The notes under the pieces: generated by a model
What the model was told of the DNA's origin: nothing
Database searches by the model: none
Seen by the model: the letters and a program-made list of their open reading frames with translations, nothing else
NCBI RefSeq assembly: GCF_000213055.1
Contig: NZ_CM001165.1
Location: 6,098,945 to 6,162,944 of the forward strand
DNA length: 64,000 bases
Origin: Streptomyces sp. Tu6071
Lineage (GTDB): Bacteria; Actinomycetota; Actinomycetes; Streptomycetales; Streptomycetaceae
Direction of reading: 5' to 3'
In this document: piece after piece, positions 8,971 through 20,626 of the stretch
How the letters are laid out: each line of letters starts with the position of its first letter
How positions within the stretch are numbered: position 1 is the first letter of the stretch
Program-made: the position numbers and the translations under genes

Positions 8971-9422
8971 GCGGCCTCACCCCTGCGGCGGCGTGTGGCA
9001 CCTGCCGGGCGGCGGCGGGCGGGCTCGCGCTCGTACCCGCGGTCCTCCGCCCCCTCGACCCCGCCGTCGATGCCGAGCGTGTCCCTGACCTTGTCGCCGA
9101 CCGAGTGCACGGCGCGCTTCGCCCCGACGCCCGCCAGCCCCGCCTTGCCCCCGGCGAACAGCTCGGGGACCGTGCGGCTGGACGGGTCGTTCGACAGGTC
9201 GACCCTGTTGCACGCCTCGGCGAAGCGCAGGTACGTGTCGACGGAGGCGACGACGACGCGGGCGTCGATCTTCAGGATCTCGATGCCGACGAGGGACACC
9301 CGCACGAAGATGTCGATGACCATGCCGCGGTCGAGGATGAGTTCGAGGACGTCGTAGAGGGTGCCCGCGCGCGGTGCGCACAGGACGGCGCCGGGATCGG
9401 CGTACTCGGTCTGGATCGTCAT
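8967..9422 (-). CDS. gvpA: Gas vesicle shell protein GvpA with long C-terminal extension, 151 aa
   Basis: The conserved GvpA core is at residues 22-67 ([20 protein letters not shown], then [23 protein letters not shown]). It is twice the ~70 residues of classical GvpA because of a C-terminal extension (about 70-151) ending in an Arg-rich stretch ([18 protein letters not shown]), typical of Streptomyces. ATG 9422 has AGGAG 13-14 bases upstream. A 61-base gap from gvpO contains a 12-base direct repeat. The extension makes a simple ribbed shell less certain; Streptomyces gas vesicles have, as far as I recall, not been shown directly. Confidence 0.9.
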   Translation of the reverse strand: MTIQTEYADPGAVLCAPRAGTLYDVLELILDRGMVIDIFVRVSLVGIEILKIDARVVVASVDTYLRFAEACNRVDLSNDPSSRTVPELFAGGKAGLAGVGAKRAVHSVGDKVRDTLGIDGGVEGAEDRGYEREPARRRPAGATRRRRGEAA

Positions 9423-9442
9423 GGCAGGACGTGCTCCTAGGT

Positions 9443-9471
9443 CGGTGTGGCCCCCCGTCCGGTGTGGCCCC
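9443..9471. repeat. Direct repeat in gvpO-gvpA gap
   Basis: CGGTGTGGCCCC occurs at 9443-9454 and again at 9460-9471, 17 bases apart, just upstream of the gvpA ribosome site. Could be a regulator site or chance in GC-rich sequence. Confidence 0.45.
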
Positions 9472-9483
9472 GGGCGGTCCGGC

Positions 9484-10044
9484 TCAGCCGTCGGCCCAGC
9501 CCCGGCGGAAGCGCCGGAGCCTGCGGTACTCGACGAGGCGGCCCTCCTCGTCGAGCGTCATCTCGTACGTGGCGAGCAGGCTCGTCGTGTCCGGGATGCG
9601 GAGCACCTCGACCACGTCGACCTCGACCCGCCACCCCGCCTCTCCCCGGCGCACCGCCGAGACGCCCTCGGCCTCGTGGCCGATGAGCGCCGCCAGTTCC
9701 TCGGCGGCGTCGGTGGCGATCTCGCGCAGCCGGGAGGCCGCGGCGGGGGTCTGCTGAGAGGTCTCGCCGGAGGCGGAGCGCGGAGCCCGGGACTCCTCCG
9801 CCGCCTTCGGGCGGGCGGTGCGCCCGGCCGCCCTCTTCCGGGGGCGCGTGGTCGCGGCCGTGCTCTTCGCCGTGCCCTTCGGGGGGCTCTTCGCCGTCGT
9901 CTTGGCCGTGCTCTTCGCCGTGCTCTTCGGCCGGGACGTGCCCGAGGCCGTCTTCGGCCGGGAGCTTCCCGTGCTCTTCGTGCCACCACTCCGGGTAGCT
10001 CTGCGTGTACCGCGCGCTTCCGCCATGGGGCCACGGTCCGTCAT
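9484..10044 (-). CDS. gvpO: Gas vesicle protein GvpO, 186 aa
   Basis: First gene of the operon. The C-terminal ~90 residues are the GvpO domain ([20 protein letters not shown] ... [21 protein letters not shown] ... [15 protein letters not shown]). The N-terminal half is a low-complexity basic region with TAKSTAK/[11 protein letters not shown] Lys/Ser/Thr/Pro repeats (about residues 18-75). The start is uncertain: ATG 10044 (MTDRGP) is used; ATG 10026 (MAEARG) is equally possible and neither has a clear ribosome site. Longer readings run into the divergent ABC gene promoter. GvpO is required for vesicle production in haloarchaea. Confidence 0.85.
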   Translation of the reverse strand: MTDRGPMAEARGTRRATRSGGTKSTGSSRPKTASGTSRPKSTAKSTAKTTAKSPPKGTAKSTAATTRPRKRAAGRTARPKAAEESRAPRSASGETSQQTPAAASRLREIATDAAEELAALIGHEAEGVSAVRRGEAGWRVEVDVVEVLRIPDTTSLLATYEMTLDEEGRLVEYRRLRRFRRGWADG

Positions 10045-10187
10045 GTCCGGGCGGGCGCGCGCGGTGGAGGGCGCCATCCGGGTCGCGCGCACCTCCGGAC
10101 GGTGTGTCCGGTCCGACACGCCGGGGCCGGGACCGGAGCGGGCCCCGGGCGCCGCGTCCGGGCCCCGACCCAGTAGCCTCGGGTGTC
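10045..10187. promoter_or_regulatory. Divergent promoter region, gvp operon / ABC exporter
   Basis: 143 bases shared by two divergent transcription units. For the exporter, TAGCCT at 10174-10179 stands 8 bases before its GTG (10188), a leaderless arrangement. No equally clear box was found for gvpO, and no obvious operator palindrome. Confidence 0.5.
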
Positions 10188-11198
10188 GTGAACACGGGTA
10201 CGGCACAGGCGCGCGACGGCGAGGTCGTGTGCGCGGTGCGTGAGCTGGCCAAGACGTATCCGGCCCTGCGCGGGCGGCGCGGCCAGCCCCCCGCCCCCGC
10301 CGTGCGCGCCACCGACGGTGTCGACCTCGACGTCCGTCGCGGCGAGATCTTCGGCCTCCTCGGCCCCAACGGGGCGGGCAAGTCCACGCTCGTGCGGCAG
10401 CTCACCGGGCTCATGCGCCCCGACGCGGGCTCCATCCACCTCCTCGGCCACGACCTCGTGCGCCACCCCGAGCGCGCCGCGCGCCTGCTCGCCTACCTCG
10501 GGCAGGAGTCGACCGCGCTCGACGAGCTGACCGTCTCCCTGGCCGTCGAGACGACGGGCCGGCTGCGCGGCATGGACGCCACCGCGGTGCGTACGGCCCG
10601 CGAGGCGATCCTCGACGAACTCGGCCTCACCGCACTCGCCGCCCGCCCGCTCAAGAAGCTCTCCGGCGGCCAGCGGCGCCTCGCCTGCTTCGCCGCCGCG
10701 CTCGTCGGCGACCGCTCCGTCCTCGTCCTCGACGAGCCCACGACCGGCATGGACCCCGTCGCGCGCCGCGCCGTGTGGGCCGCCGTCGACCGGCGCCGCG
10801 AGGAACACGGGGTCACCGTCCTGCTCGTCACCCACAACGTCATCGAGGCGGAGACCGTGCTCGACCGGGTCGCCGTGCTCGAAGCGGGCCGCATCATCGC
10901 CTGCGACACGCCCTCCGGGCTGAAGTCCCGCGTGGCCCACGAGGTCAGGCTCGACCTCGTGTGGCGCGAGCGCGCGCCGCTCGACGTGCCCGAGGTCGCG
11001 GCGCTGCGGGCCTCGGCGACCGAGTCCGGACGACGCTGGACGCTGCGGCTCGCCCCCGACGAGGCGCGCGCGGCCGTCTCCGCCGTGACCGGGGGCGCCG
11101 CCTTCCTCGCCCTCGACGACTTCACCCTCACGACCCCCAGCCTCGAAGACGTCTACCTCTCCCTCGGCGGAAGCACGAAGGGACTGGTCAAGGCGTGA
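10188..11198 (+). CDS. ABC transporter ATP-binding protein, 336 aa
   Basis: ATPase of an ABC-2 type (DrrA/NodI-like) exporter. Walker A GPNGAGKS at 59-66, Q-loop Q106, signature LSGGQ at 158-162, Walker B VLVLDEP at about 178-184, switch histidine H216 (LLVTHN). The C-terminal ~90 residues form the accessory domain of this subfamily. GTG 10188 chosen because TAGCCT lies 8 bases before it. Forms an exporter with the permease at 11326. Substrate unknown; the subfamily covers antibiotic and lipid export. Confidence 0.92.
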   Translation: MNTGTAQARDGEVVCAVRELAKTYPALRGRRGQPPAPAVRATDGVDLDVRRGEIFGLLGPNGAGKSTLVRQLTGLMRPDAGSIHLLGHDLVRHPERAARLLAYLGQESTALDELTVSLAVETTGRLRGMDATAVRTAREAILDELGLTALAARPLKKLSGGQRRLACFAAALVGDRSVLVLDEPTTGMDPVARRAVWAAVDRRREEHGVTVLLVTHNVIEAETVLDRVAVLEAGRIIACDTPSGLKSRVAHEVRLDLVWRERAPLDVPEVAALRASATESGRRWTLRLAPDEARAAVSAVTGGAAFLALDDFTLTTPSLEDVYLSLGGSTKGLVKA

Positions 11199-11329
11199 AC
11201 CGGTACGGCGACAGGCCCGCGAGGCGCGGGCCGGCGAGCAACAGTCCAGCGAACAGGAGCACCCGGACCGTGACAGCCGTACCGGTGGATCTCGTGGACC
11301 CTGTCGACAACGCGAACGGCCGCCGATGA
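11195..11329 (+). CDS. Possible 44-aa linking ORF between ABC genes
   Basis: A 45-codon frame starts with GTG overlapping the ATPase stop (GTGA at 11195-11198) and ends with TGA overlapping the permease ATG (ATGA at 11326-11329). Product VNRYGDRPARRGP... is basic and Pro-rich with no hydrophobic segment and no recognised family. It may be a real coupled leader-like ORF or a relic; the double overlap is the only support. Confidence 0.3.
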   Translation: MNRYGDRPARRGPASNSPANRSTRTVTAVPVDLVDPVDNANGRR

Positions 11330-12171
11330 GCGCGGCCCCGATCGAGGCGGCCACCGGCACCGTGCGCACCCCAGGACCCCGCCGCGGAAGCGGGCCCACC
11401 ACCGAGCCCGCGCCGCTCGCGCCGCGCGCCCGTCTGCTGCCCGCGCTCGGCGCCGTCTACCGCGCGCAGCTCTCGCGCGCCCGCGTGGCCCGTATCCCGC
11501 TGCTGTTCGTCGCGACGTTCCAGTCCGTCGGCATCATGATCCTCATGCGCGGGGTCGTCGACGGCGGGGACGAGGCCCGCGCGGTCGTCGCCGGGTCCGC
11601 CGTCCTCGTCGTCGCCTTCGTCGCGCTCAACCTCCTCGCGCAGTACTTCGGCCAGCTCCGCGCCACCGGCGGGCTCGACCACTACGCGACCCTGCCGGTG
11701 CCGCCCTCGGCCGTCGTCCTCGGCGCCGCCGGGGCGTACGCCTCCTTCACCGCGCCGGGCACGCTCGTCACCGCGCTCATCGGCTGCGGCCTCTTCGGGC
11801 TGCCCGTCACGCACGTGTGGATCCTCCTCGCCGTCGTCCCGCTCGCCGGGGCCGCGCTCGCCGGGCTCGGCGCCGCCTTCGGGCTGCTCGCGCCGCGCCC
11901 CGAACTCGCCACGCTGCTCGGCCAGCTCGGCATGTCCGCCGCGCTCCTCCTCGGCGTCCTGCCCGCCGACCACCTGCCCGAGCCGATCCAGTGGTGCCGC
12001 GACCTGCTCCCCTCGACGTACGGCGTCGAAGCCTTCGCGAGGACCTTCACGGCGCACCCCGACTGGCTCGTGGTCCTCGGCGACCTCGGCGTCTGCGCGG
12101 GGGTCGGGGTCGTCTCGCTCGCGGTGGCGACGTGGGCGTACCGGCGCGCGGCGGTCGCGGGCCCCCGCTGA
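11326..12171 (+). CDS. ABC-2 type transporter permease, 281 aa
   Basis: Membrane partner of the preceding ATPase. After a ~45-residue hydrophilic start come about six hydrophobic segments (around RIPLLFVATFQSVGIMILM, AVVAGSAVLVVAFVALNLL, AGTLVTALIGCGLFGL, ILLAVVPLAGAALAGLGAA, LGQLGMSAALLLGVL, LGVCAGVGVVSLAVATWAY). The motif LPSTYGVEAF before the last segment is typical of ABC-2 permeases (DrrB type). ATG 11326. Confidence 0.85.
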   Translation: MSAAPIEAATGTVRTPGPRRGSGPTTEPAPLAPRARLLPALGAVYRAQLSRARVARIPLLFVATFQSVGIMILMRGVVDGGDEARAVVAGSAVLVVAFVALNLLAQYFGQLRATGGLDHYATLPVPPSAVVLGAAGAYASFTAPGTLVTALIGCGLFGLPVTHVWILLAVVPLAGAALAGLGAAFGLLAPRPELATLLGQLGMSAALLLGVLPADHLPEPIQWCRDLLPSTYGVEAFARTFTAHPDWLVVLGDLGVCAGVGVVSLAVATWAYRRAAVAGPR

Positions 12172-12262
12172 ACCCCCGCCGCGCCGCACAGGCCGTCCAC
12201 AGCGTGCCCCGCACGGCACCCCTCGAACGGCCGTCCCCGCGCGCGTTTGGCACGATGGCCCG

Positions 12263-12997
12263 GTGAGCGCTCCCCAGACACCGCCCCCGGCCCCGTACGC
12301 CCCCGCGCAGCAGCCCCCCGAGAGCGGGGGAGCGCCGGTGCGGCACGGCGTCCTGCTCGCGCTCGGGCTCGTCGTGCTCGGGCTCGCCTTCGGGGCGCTG
12401 TGGCTGTGGCTCGCGCCGCGCGTGCCGCTCGTCGCGGACGGCAAGGCCGTCTACCTCAAGGACAGCGAGGGCGAGCAGCCGGTCGGCGCGGACGGCACGT
12501 TCGCCCTGATCGGCCTCGGGCTCGGCGTTCTCACGGGCCTGGCCGTCTTCCTGTGGCGCCGCGCGGGCGGCGCGGCGCTGGTCCTGGGCATGGCGGTGGG
12601 CGCCCTGCTCGGCTCAGTCGTCGCGTGGCGGCTCGGCGTGTGGCTCGGGCCGACGCAGGACGTCGTGGCCCACGCGAAGGAGGTCGGCAAGAACGTCACC
12701 TTCGACGCCCCCCTGAAGCTCGCCGCCAAGGGCACCCTCCTGGCCTGGCCCCTCGCCGCCTGCGTCGTCCACCTCCTCCTGACCGCCGCCTTCGGCCCCC
12801 GCGACCCCTCGCCGTACGGCCTGGACGGCGTCCCCGCCCGGACAACGCCGGGCGGCGAACCGAAGCGCTGGGCCGACCCGGGCACGACGGGCGGCGCGAC
12901 CGGAAGCGGGGGCACGGGGCCCGAGGGCCGTGCGGGACAGGACGGTACGGGGGGTCCCGGCGCCCCGAGCCCGTACGCGCCGCCCCCGGCGGGCTGA
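12263..12997 (+). CDS. Conserved membrane protein with Pro/Gly-rich tail, 244 aa
   Basis: Four hydrophobic segments: VLLALGLVVLGLAFGALWLW, FALIGLGLGVLTGLAVFLW, AALVLGMAVGALLGSVVAW and LLAWPLAACVVHLLLTAAF; between the first two lies a short outside loop (VPLVADGKAVYLKDSEGEQP). A Pro-rich start and a Gly/Pro/Thr-rich C-terminus flank them. Resembles a small conserved actinobacterial membrane-protein family (DUF2567-like) found near his genes; function unknown. GTG 12263 has CACGAT ending 6 bases before it, consistent with a leaderless transcript. Confidence 0.78.
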   Translation: MSAPQTPPPAPYAPAQQPPESGGAPVRHGVLLALGLVVLGLAFGALWLWLAPRVPLVADGKAVYLKDSEGEQPVGADGTFALIGLGLGVLTGLAVFLWRRAGGAALVLGMAVGALLGSVVAWRLGVWLGPTQDVVAHAKEVGKNVTFDAPLKLAAKGTLLAWPLAACVVHLLLTAAFGPRDPSPYGLDGVPARTTPGGEPKRWADPGTTGGATGSGGTGPEGRAGQDGTGGPGAPSPYAPPPAG

Positions 12998-13001
12998 GAC
13001 A

Positions 13002-13057
13002 CCGTCCCCGCCCGCGTCAACCCCGCCCTTTGACGGACGCCGTCCCCGCCCGCGTCA
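13002..13057. repeat. 18-bp direct repeat spanning ybaK stop
   Basis: CCGTCCCCGCCCGCGTCA at 13002-13019 and 13040-13057. The second copy contains the ybaK stop codon (13055-13057 on the minus strand), so the gene end is duplicated 38 bases downstream. One of three such cases in this window. Confidence 0.7.
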
Positions 13058-13555
13058 CCCCCGCCCGATCGGCGCCAGCACCGCCTTCGTCAGCGTCGCC
13101 AGGTCCTCCGGGGCGAGTTCGACCTCCAGACCGCGGCGGCCCGCCGAGACGCAGATCGTGGCGTGCGCCGCGGCGGAGTCGTCGATGACCGTGGGGAGGG
13201 GCCTGCGCTGGCCCAGCGGCGAGATGCCACCCCGGACGTAGCCCGTCGTGCGCTCGGCCGCCGCCGGGTCGGCCATCACCGCGCGCTTGCCGCCCGCCGC
13301 CGTCGCGAGGGCCTTGAGGTCGAGCGTGCCCGCGACCGGGACCACCGCGACCGTCAGGGAGCCGTCCACCTCGGCCACGAGCGTCTTGAAGACGCGGTCC
13401 GGCGTCACGCCGAGCGCCTCGGCCGCCTCCTCGCCGTACGAGGGGTGCGCCGGGTCGTGCGCGTAGGCGTGCAGCACGTAGGACGTGCCCGCCCGGGCGA
13501 GCGCGACCGTCGCGGGGGTGCCGCCCGCCTGGCTCTTCTTCGTCTTCTTCGCCAT
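13055..13555 (-). CDS. ybaK: YbaK/EbsC family aminoacyl-tRNA deacylase, 166 aa
   Basis: Editing-domain protein of the YbaK/ProX superfamily, expected to hydrolyse mischarged tRNA such as Cys-tRNA(Pro) in the cytoplasm. Visible motifs: RVFKTLVAEVDG with the conserved lysine, YVRGGISPLGQRRPLPTVID and the C-terminal GRRGLEVELAPEDL. Length (about 160) is normal. ATG 13555 is 8 bases downstream of the stop of the Lon-N gene with GAGGGA as ribosome site; the two form an operon. Confidence 0.9.
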   Translation of the reverse strand: MAKKTKKSQAGGTPATVALARAGTSYVLHAYAHDPAHPSYGEEAAEALGVTPDRVFKTLVAEVDGSLTVAVVPVAGTLDLKALATAAGGKRAVMADPAAAERTTGYVRGGISPLGQRRPLPTVIDDSAAAHATICVSAGRRGLEVELAPEDLATLTKAVLAPIGRG

Positions 13556-13563
13556 CGGGTCCC

Positions 13564-14304
13564 TCAGTTCAGGCTGGTCGGCGTGCGCGTCAGCTCCATC
13601 GCGGGCAGCGAGGGCAGGTGCCGGATGAGCGCCGTCTCGGCGCGCAGCAGCCGCACCTCCTCGCGCAGCCGCGAACTCGTGTCCGGGGCCTGGAGCAGCC
13701 GCTGCCGCGTCGGCACGTCGAGCATCGTCGCCGCCGCCACGAGGTAGGAGACGACGGACGGCTCGTCCGGCAGCTCGGTCCCCGCCGCGAGCGTCCGCTC
13801 CCGCGCCCCCGCGAGCCGCTTCTGGTAGGCGCGAAACGCCCGCAGCACCGCCTCGGCGAGCGCCTCCGGGTCGTCCCCCGGCTCCTCGGGCAGCTCCTCC
13901 GCCTCCACCGTCAGGTACGGGCCCGAGTCGTCCACCGCGCCGAGCCTGACCCGCGTCGTCCCGGTCGTCAGGACCTCGTACCCGCCGTCGGGCCGCTCCC
14001 GCACGCTCGCCGCGTCCGCGATGCACCCGACCTCGTGGAACGCCCGCCGCGGATCGGGCCCGAAACCGGCCCCCGCCCTCGTGTCGGGCTTCGCGTCCTC
14101 GCCGGGCAGCCCCGGCAGGCTCGGCGCGACCTCCAGGCCGTCCTTGATCGCCACGACCACGAAGCGGCGCGGCTCCTCCTCCGGCAGCTCCTCCAGTTCG
14201 CGGACGAGGGTGCGATAACGCTCCTCGAAGATGTTGAGGGGAAGCACGAGCCCGGGGAAGAGCACCGAGTTCAGCGGGAAAAGAGGCAATCGGACGGTCG
14301 TCAC
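13564..14304 (-). CDS. LON-N (substrate-binding) domain protein, 246 aa
   Basis: Stand-alone Lon N-terminal-like domain without ATPase or protease: TVRLPLFPLNSVLFPGLVLP, NIFEERYRTLVRELEEL, then the beta-rich segment (VGCIADAASVRERPDGGYEV), and a helical C-terminus (LPDEPSVVSYLVAAATMLDV). Such proteins are widespread in actinobacteria; function unknown, perhaps substrate recognition. GTG 14304 chosen over upstream readings because TAGGCT (minus strand, 14313-14318) ends 8 bases before it. First gene of the operon with ybaK. Confidence 0.88.
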   Translation of the reverse strand: MTTVRLPLFPLNSVLFPGLVLPLNIFEERYRTLVRELEELPEEEPRRFVVVAIKDGLEVAPSLPGLPGEDAKPDTRAGAGFGPDPRRAFHEVGCIADAASVRERPDGGYEVLTTGTTRVRLGAVDDSGPYLTVEAEELPEEPGDDPEALAEAVLRAFRAYQKRLAGARERTLAAGTELPDEPSVVSYLVAAATMLDVPTRQRLLQAPDTSSRLREEVRLLRAETALIRHLPSLPAMELTRTPTSLN

Positions 14305-14312
14305 GGCTGGCA

Positions 14313-14318
14313 AGCCTA
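14313..14318 (-). promoter_or_regulatory. -10 box of LON-N/ybaK operon
   Basis: TAGGCT on the minus strand, 8 bases before the GTG, consistent with leaderless transcription. No convincing -35. Confidence 0.55.
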
Positions 14319-14419
14319 ATAGCCCGGGACGCCCCCGCGCGGCGCCCTCGCGCACTCCGCGCCGCGCCGCCCCCGTACCGCCCTCCCCGGACCCCGGGGC
14401 CGTGTTCCCCGAGCCCCCG

Positions 14420-15421
14420 TCAGGAGCCCGTGTCGCGCAGGGGAGTCGCCGCCGCGACCTCGATGCGCACCCCGTCCCGCACGTCCATGAACTGCGCGAG
14501 CGGGTCGTCCGAGAGGCGCGCCCAGGGGAGCGAGGTCACGAGCGGCCCCACCCGCCGCACCTCCTGGAACGCCGCCTCCCAGGACCGCAGCCGCACGAGT
14601 ACGTACACGAGCAGATTGCGCACCTCGGCCGGCCACGGATCGCCCGCGGCGAAGCGCGCCGAGAGCGCCTGCGCCCGCTCCGCCGCCGCGAGGACGCGGC
14701 TCTCGGGGACCTCGCCCGGTCCTTCCGCGCGCAGCCACAGGTACGCGGCGCGCAGCGGCAGCGCCTGGCTCAGCGAGCCGGGCAGCGCGTCCTCGGCGGC
14801 GCGCTCGGCGAAGTCGAAGCACTCGCCGTGCGAACCGTGCCACGAGGCGGAGAGGTAGAGCAGCGCCGAGACGTGGCAGCCGTCGTGGTGCGGGCTGCGC
14901 CGCAGCGCCCGCTCCCACAGCTCCGCGAAGACGTCGTGCCCGGCGCCCGTGCCGCGCGCCCCGTCGAGCGCGAGCCGCCACGGCACCGGGTCCTCGGGCT
15001 GCGCCCCGGCCGCCGCGTCGACGAGCGGCGCGGACTCGCGCAGCAGTTCGGCGCGCGCGGGCGACTCCCAGGCGGCCTGGACGGCGAGCTGCGCGTGCAG
15101 GAGGAGCAGGTCGGGGTCGTGCGGGGCCGTCGCCGTCCAGTGCGCGTACCACTCGGGGCGGCGCGCGGCGAAGGAGGCGAGCCGCCGCACCGCGCGGTCC
15201 CGTACCTCCCACTGGCCGCGCTCCCGCGTCGTCGCGAGCAGCTTCGCCGCCGCCTCGTGGTCGCCCGCCCCCGCCGCGACGAGCGCGGGCGCGAGCCAGG
15301 GCTCGGGTGCGTCGAGCAGCAGCTCCTCGTCGGCGGGCAGCCCGTCGGAGAGCGGGGCGGTGTGCCTGGCCATCCGGGCGGCGCGGCGCAGGGCGAGCAG
15401 GGGGCGCATGGTGCGGACCAT
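14420..15421 (-). CDS. Conserved hypothetical protein, alpha-helical, 333 aa
   Basis: Not assigned to a named family. Ala/Leu/Arg/Glu-rich, no signal peptide or membrane segment. The alternating helical pattern (WLAPALVAAGAGDHEAAAK, DLLLLHAQLAVQAAW, VFAELWERALRRSPHHDG, AAYLWLRAEG) suggests a TPR-like or DUF4034-type repeat scaffold. ATG 15421 (MVRTMRPLLALRRAAR) is the likely start; ATG 15409 is an alternative. Between two minus-strand genes, with its own upstream gap of about 120 bases. Confidence 0.75.
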   Translation of the reverse strand: MVRTMRPLLALRRAARMARHTAPLSDGLPADEELLLDAPEPWLAPALVAAGAGDHEAAAKLLATTRERGQWEVRDRAVRRLASFAARRPEWYAHWTATAPHDPDLLLLHAQLAVQAAWESPARAELLRESAPLVDAAAGAQPEDPVPWRLALDGARGTGAGHDVFAELWERALRRSPHHDGCHVSALLYLSASWHGSHGECFDFAERAAEDALPGSLSQALPLRAAYLWLRAEGPGEVPESRVLAAAERAQALSARFAAGDPWPAEVRNLLVYVLVRLRSWEAAFQEVRRVGPLVTSLPWARLSDDPLAQFMDVRDGVRIEVAAATPLRDTGS

Positions 15422-15542
15422 TGAAAACCGCAGGTGGGAGCGCGTCCAGAGGTAGGGGGGTGTCGCTTTGGCATCGGGGCTTACGTTGTACGGGCCGGGG
15501 TAAAGCCCTGGCAAAACCTGCGGTCCGGCCGGGGCGCCGCGC

Positions 15543-17114
15543 TCAGCCCTTGCGCAGCGCCCGCGTCGCCCCCGCGGCGACCGTCGTCGCGAGCATCCAG
15601 CCGAGCGCCACGAGCCCCGCCGCCGCCCACTGCGCGGCCCCCTGCATCCGCCAGAAACCTTCCTGTCCCAGGTCCATGACGGGGATGAGCAGGTCGAGCG
15701 CGAAGAGCGCCGGGTTCCACTGCGGGTGCTCGCCCGCGCGCAGCGGCGAGGGCGGCTCCCAGGAGAAGAACAGACTGCTCGCCGCCCACAGCACCCCCAT
15801 CCACAGCGCCGCCCGCCCCGGCCGGTACCCGTACGCCACCGTGACGTCCTGCACGTACCCCCACAGCCGTACGGCGGGCGGCAGCGTCGCGCGCCGCGCC
15901 CGCTCCTTGGCGAGCAGCACCTGGCGCGCCTCCGGGTCCTCGCCGCCCGCGCGCAGCACGGCGGCGAGCCGCTCGTACCCCTCGGGCCGGTACTCCGGGT
16001 CGGCCGCGGCGACCCACGCGAGCCGCGCCGAGAGCGGGAAGGCCCCGACCGGCACGAGGTTCTCGTAACTGAACCCGCCCATCGCGAGCAGCCCCGCGCG
16101 CGGCCAGCTCGCCGCCCGGTCCACGAGCGTCCCGACCCGCGCCCCCGAGAGCACGACCCGCCCCCGCTCGACCCGCCGCGCGAGGAACCGCAACTCGGGC
16201 ACCTGGATACGGCGCAGCGACACCTCCTGGTCGTTGTCGAGCACGAACTCCGCCTGCTCCAGGTCGACCGCGTCCCCGAACCTCCCGTCGTCGAGCCGCA
16301 CCCCGCCCCGGCACTCGAAGCCCCGCACCCGCGCCCCGCGCGCCGGGGTGCTCCCGCCCGTCACCGGTGGGTCGAGCACGGCGGCCGGGGTCAGGTAGAG
16401 CGTGCGCTCCACGGTCAGCTGCGGCGCGTTGAGCGCGCGGCGCCCGTACGGGTGGCTCAGCCGCGCCCCGCGCAGGCTCAGCGAGACCCCGATCTGCGCC
16501 CCGCGCAGGCTCACCTCGCCCTCCGCCTCCAGGAGTTCCGCCTGGAGGTCCTGGCCCACGTTCAGCCCGTCGCCGAGCAGGCAGCTCCCGCGCCGGTCCG
16601 CGCGCAGCACCGCCTGGTTCAGGAGCAGGTCGGTCCCGATGTGCGCGTCCGTGAGCCGGACGCCGTGCGCGACCTGGCAGCGCGGGAGGTGGAAATCGCC
16701 CTCGGTGTGCAGCCGCGCCGCCTCCAGGCGGGGCAGCGCGCAGTCCACGAGCCGCAGCGTCGTGAACCGCGCCTCGGGCAGCAGCACCTCCTGCTCGAAG
16801 CGGCAGCCCACGAGTTCGACGTACGGGGCGACCGTGCCGCCCGCGAGGTCGAGCAGGCCCGTCACGCGCGCCCCGGCGAGCTTGAGCGAGGCGACCCGCC
16901 CGCGCAGCGGGGGCGGACAGCTCAGCAGCAGGACGCACACGACGCGCGCCCGCACCTCCCTGTCGTGCCCCCACGGCTCGGTGCCGTGCGGATCGTCCCT
17001 GACCGGGTCCCCCGTGCGCAGATCGAACATGCTGCCGTTGCGGAACGCCTGCCACAGCCCGGCCTCCGCCGGGCTCAACCACTCCGGCGGCTCGCCGCTC
17101 AGTTCCTCGATCAC
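15543..17114 (-). CDS. Membrane protein with pentapeptide-like repeats and C-terminal TM pair, 523 aa
   Basis: Large N-terminal region of repeated units in which single Leu-containing motifs recur every ~5 residues (LKLAGARVTGLLDLAGGTV, VSLRGAQIGVSLSLRGARL, VRLTDAHIGTDLLLNQAV), like a degenerate pentapeptide-repeat right-handed helix, then at about 430-520 two or three membrane segments (RAALWMGVLWAASSLFFSW, FALDLLIPVMDLG, AAAGLVALGWMLATTVAAG). GTG 17114 follows GGGGAGG by 6 bases, a strong ribosome site. Possibly anchors a repeat domain on the inner face of the membrane. Function unknown; divergent to hisD. Confidence 0.8.
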   Translation of the reverse strand: MIEELSGEPPEWLSPAEAGLWQAFRNGSMFDLRTGDPVRDDPHGTEPWGHDREVRARVVCVLLLSCPPPLRGRVASLKLAGARVTGLLDLAGGTVAPYVELVGCRFEQEVLLPEARFTTLRLVDCALPRLEAARLHTEGDFHLPRCQVAHGVRLTDAHIGTDLLLNQAVLRADRRGSCLLGDGLNVGQDLQAELLEAEGEVSLRGAQIGVSLSLRGARLSHPYGRRALNAPQLTVERTLYLTPAAVLDPPVTGGSTPARGARVRGFECRGGVRLDDGRFGDAVDLEQAEFVLDNDQEVSLRRIQVPELRFLARRVERGRVVLSGARVGTLVDRAASWPRAGLLAMGGFSYENLVPVGAFPLSARLAWVAAADPEYRPEGYERLAAVLRAGGEDPEARQVLLAKERARRATLPPAVRLWGYVQDVTVAYGYRPGRAALWMGVLWAASSLFFSWEPPSPLRAGEHPQWNPALFALDLLIPVMDLGQEGFWRMQGAAQWAAAGLVALGWMLATTVAAGATRALRKG

Positions 17115-20460
<3,346 letters not shown>

Positions 20461-20464
<4 letters not shown>

Positions 20465-20619
20465 ACGGCACCTCCACGCTTCTGATCATCATCGGCCTGT
20501 TCCTCGCCGGGGGCGTCTGGTCCTTCGTCAAGCAGGGCATGCCGAAGAGCCTGCTCGCGATGCTGTCCGTCGGCGCCGGGGTCTTCCTGATCGCGGGCGT
20601 CCTCAACCTGACGGTGTGA
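20461..20619 (+). CDS. Small membrane protein inside his operon, 52 aa
   Basis: GTG at 20461 overlaps the hisB stop, and hisH starts 7 bases after it, so it is translated as part of the operon. Two hydrophobic segments: [17 protein letters not shown] and [17 protein letters not shown], separated by a basic turn (KQGMPKS). No family recognised beyond conservation of a small ORF at this place in Streptomyces (recalled, not checked). Role unknown. Confidence 0.75.
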
Positions 20620-20626
20620 GCGCCCC

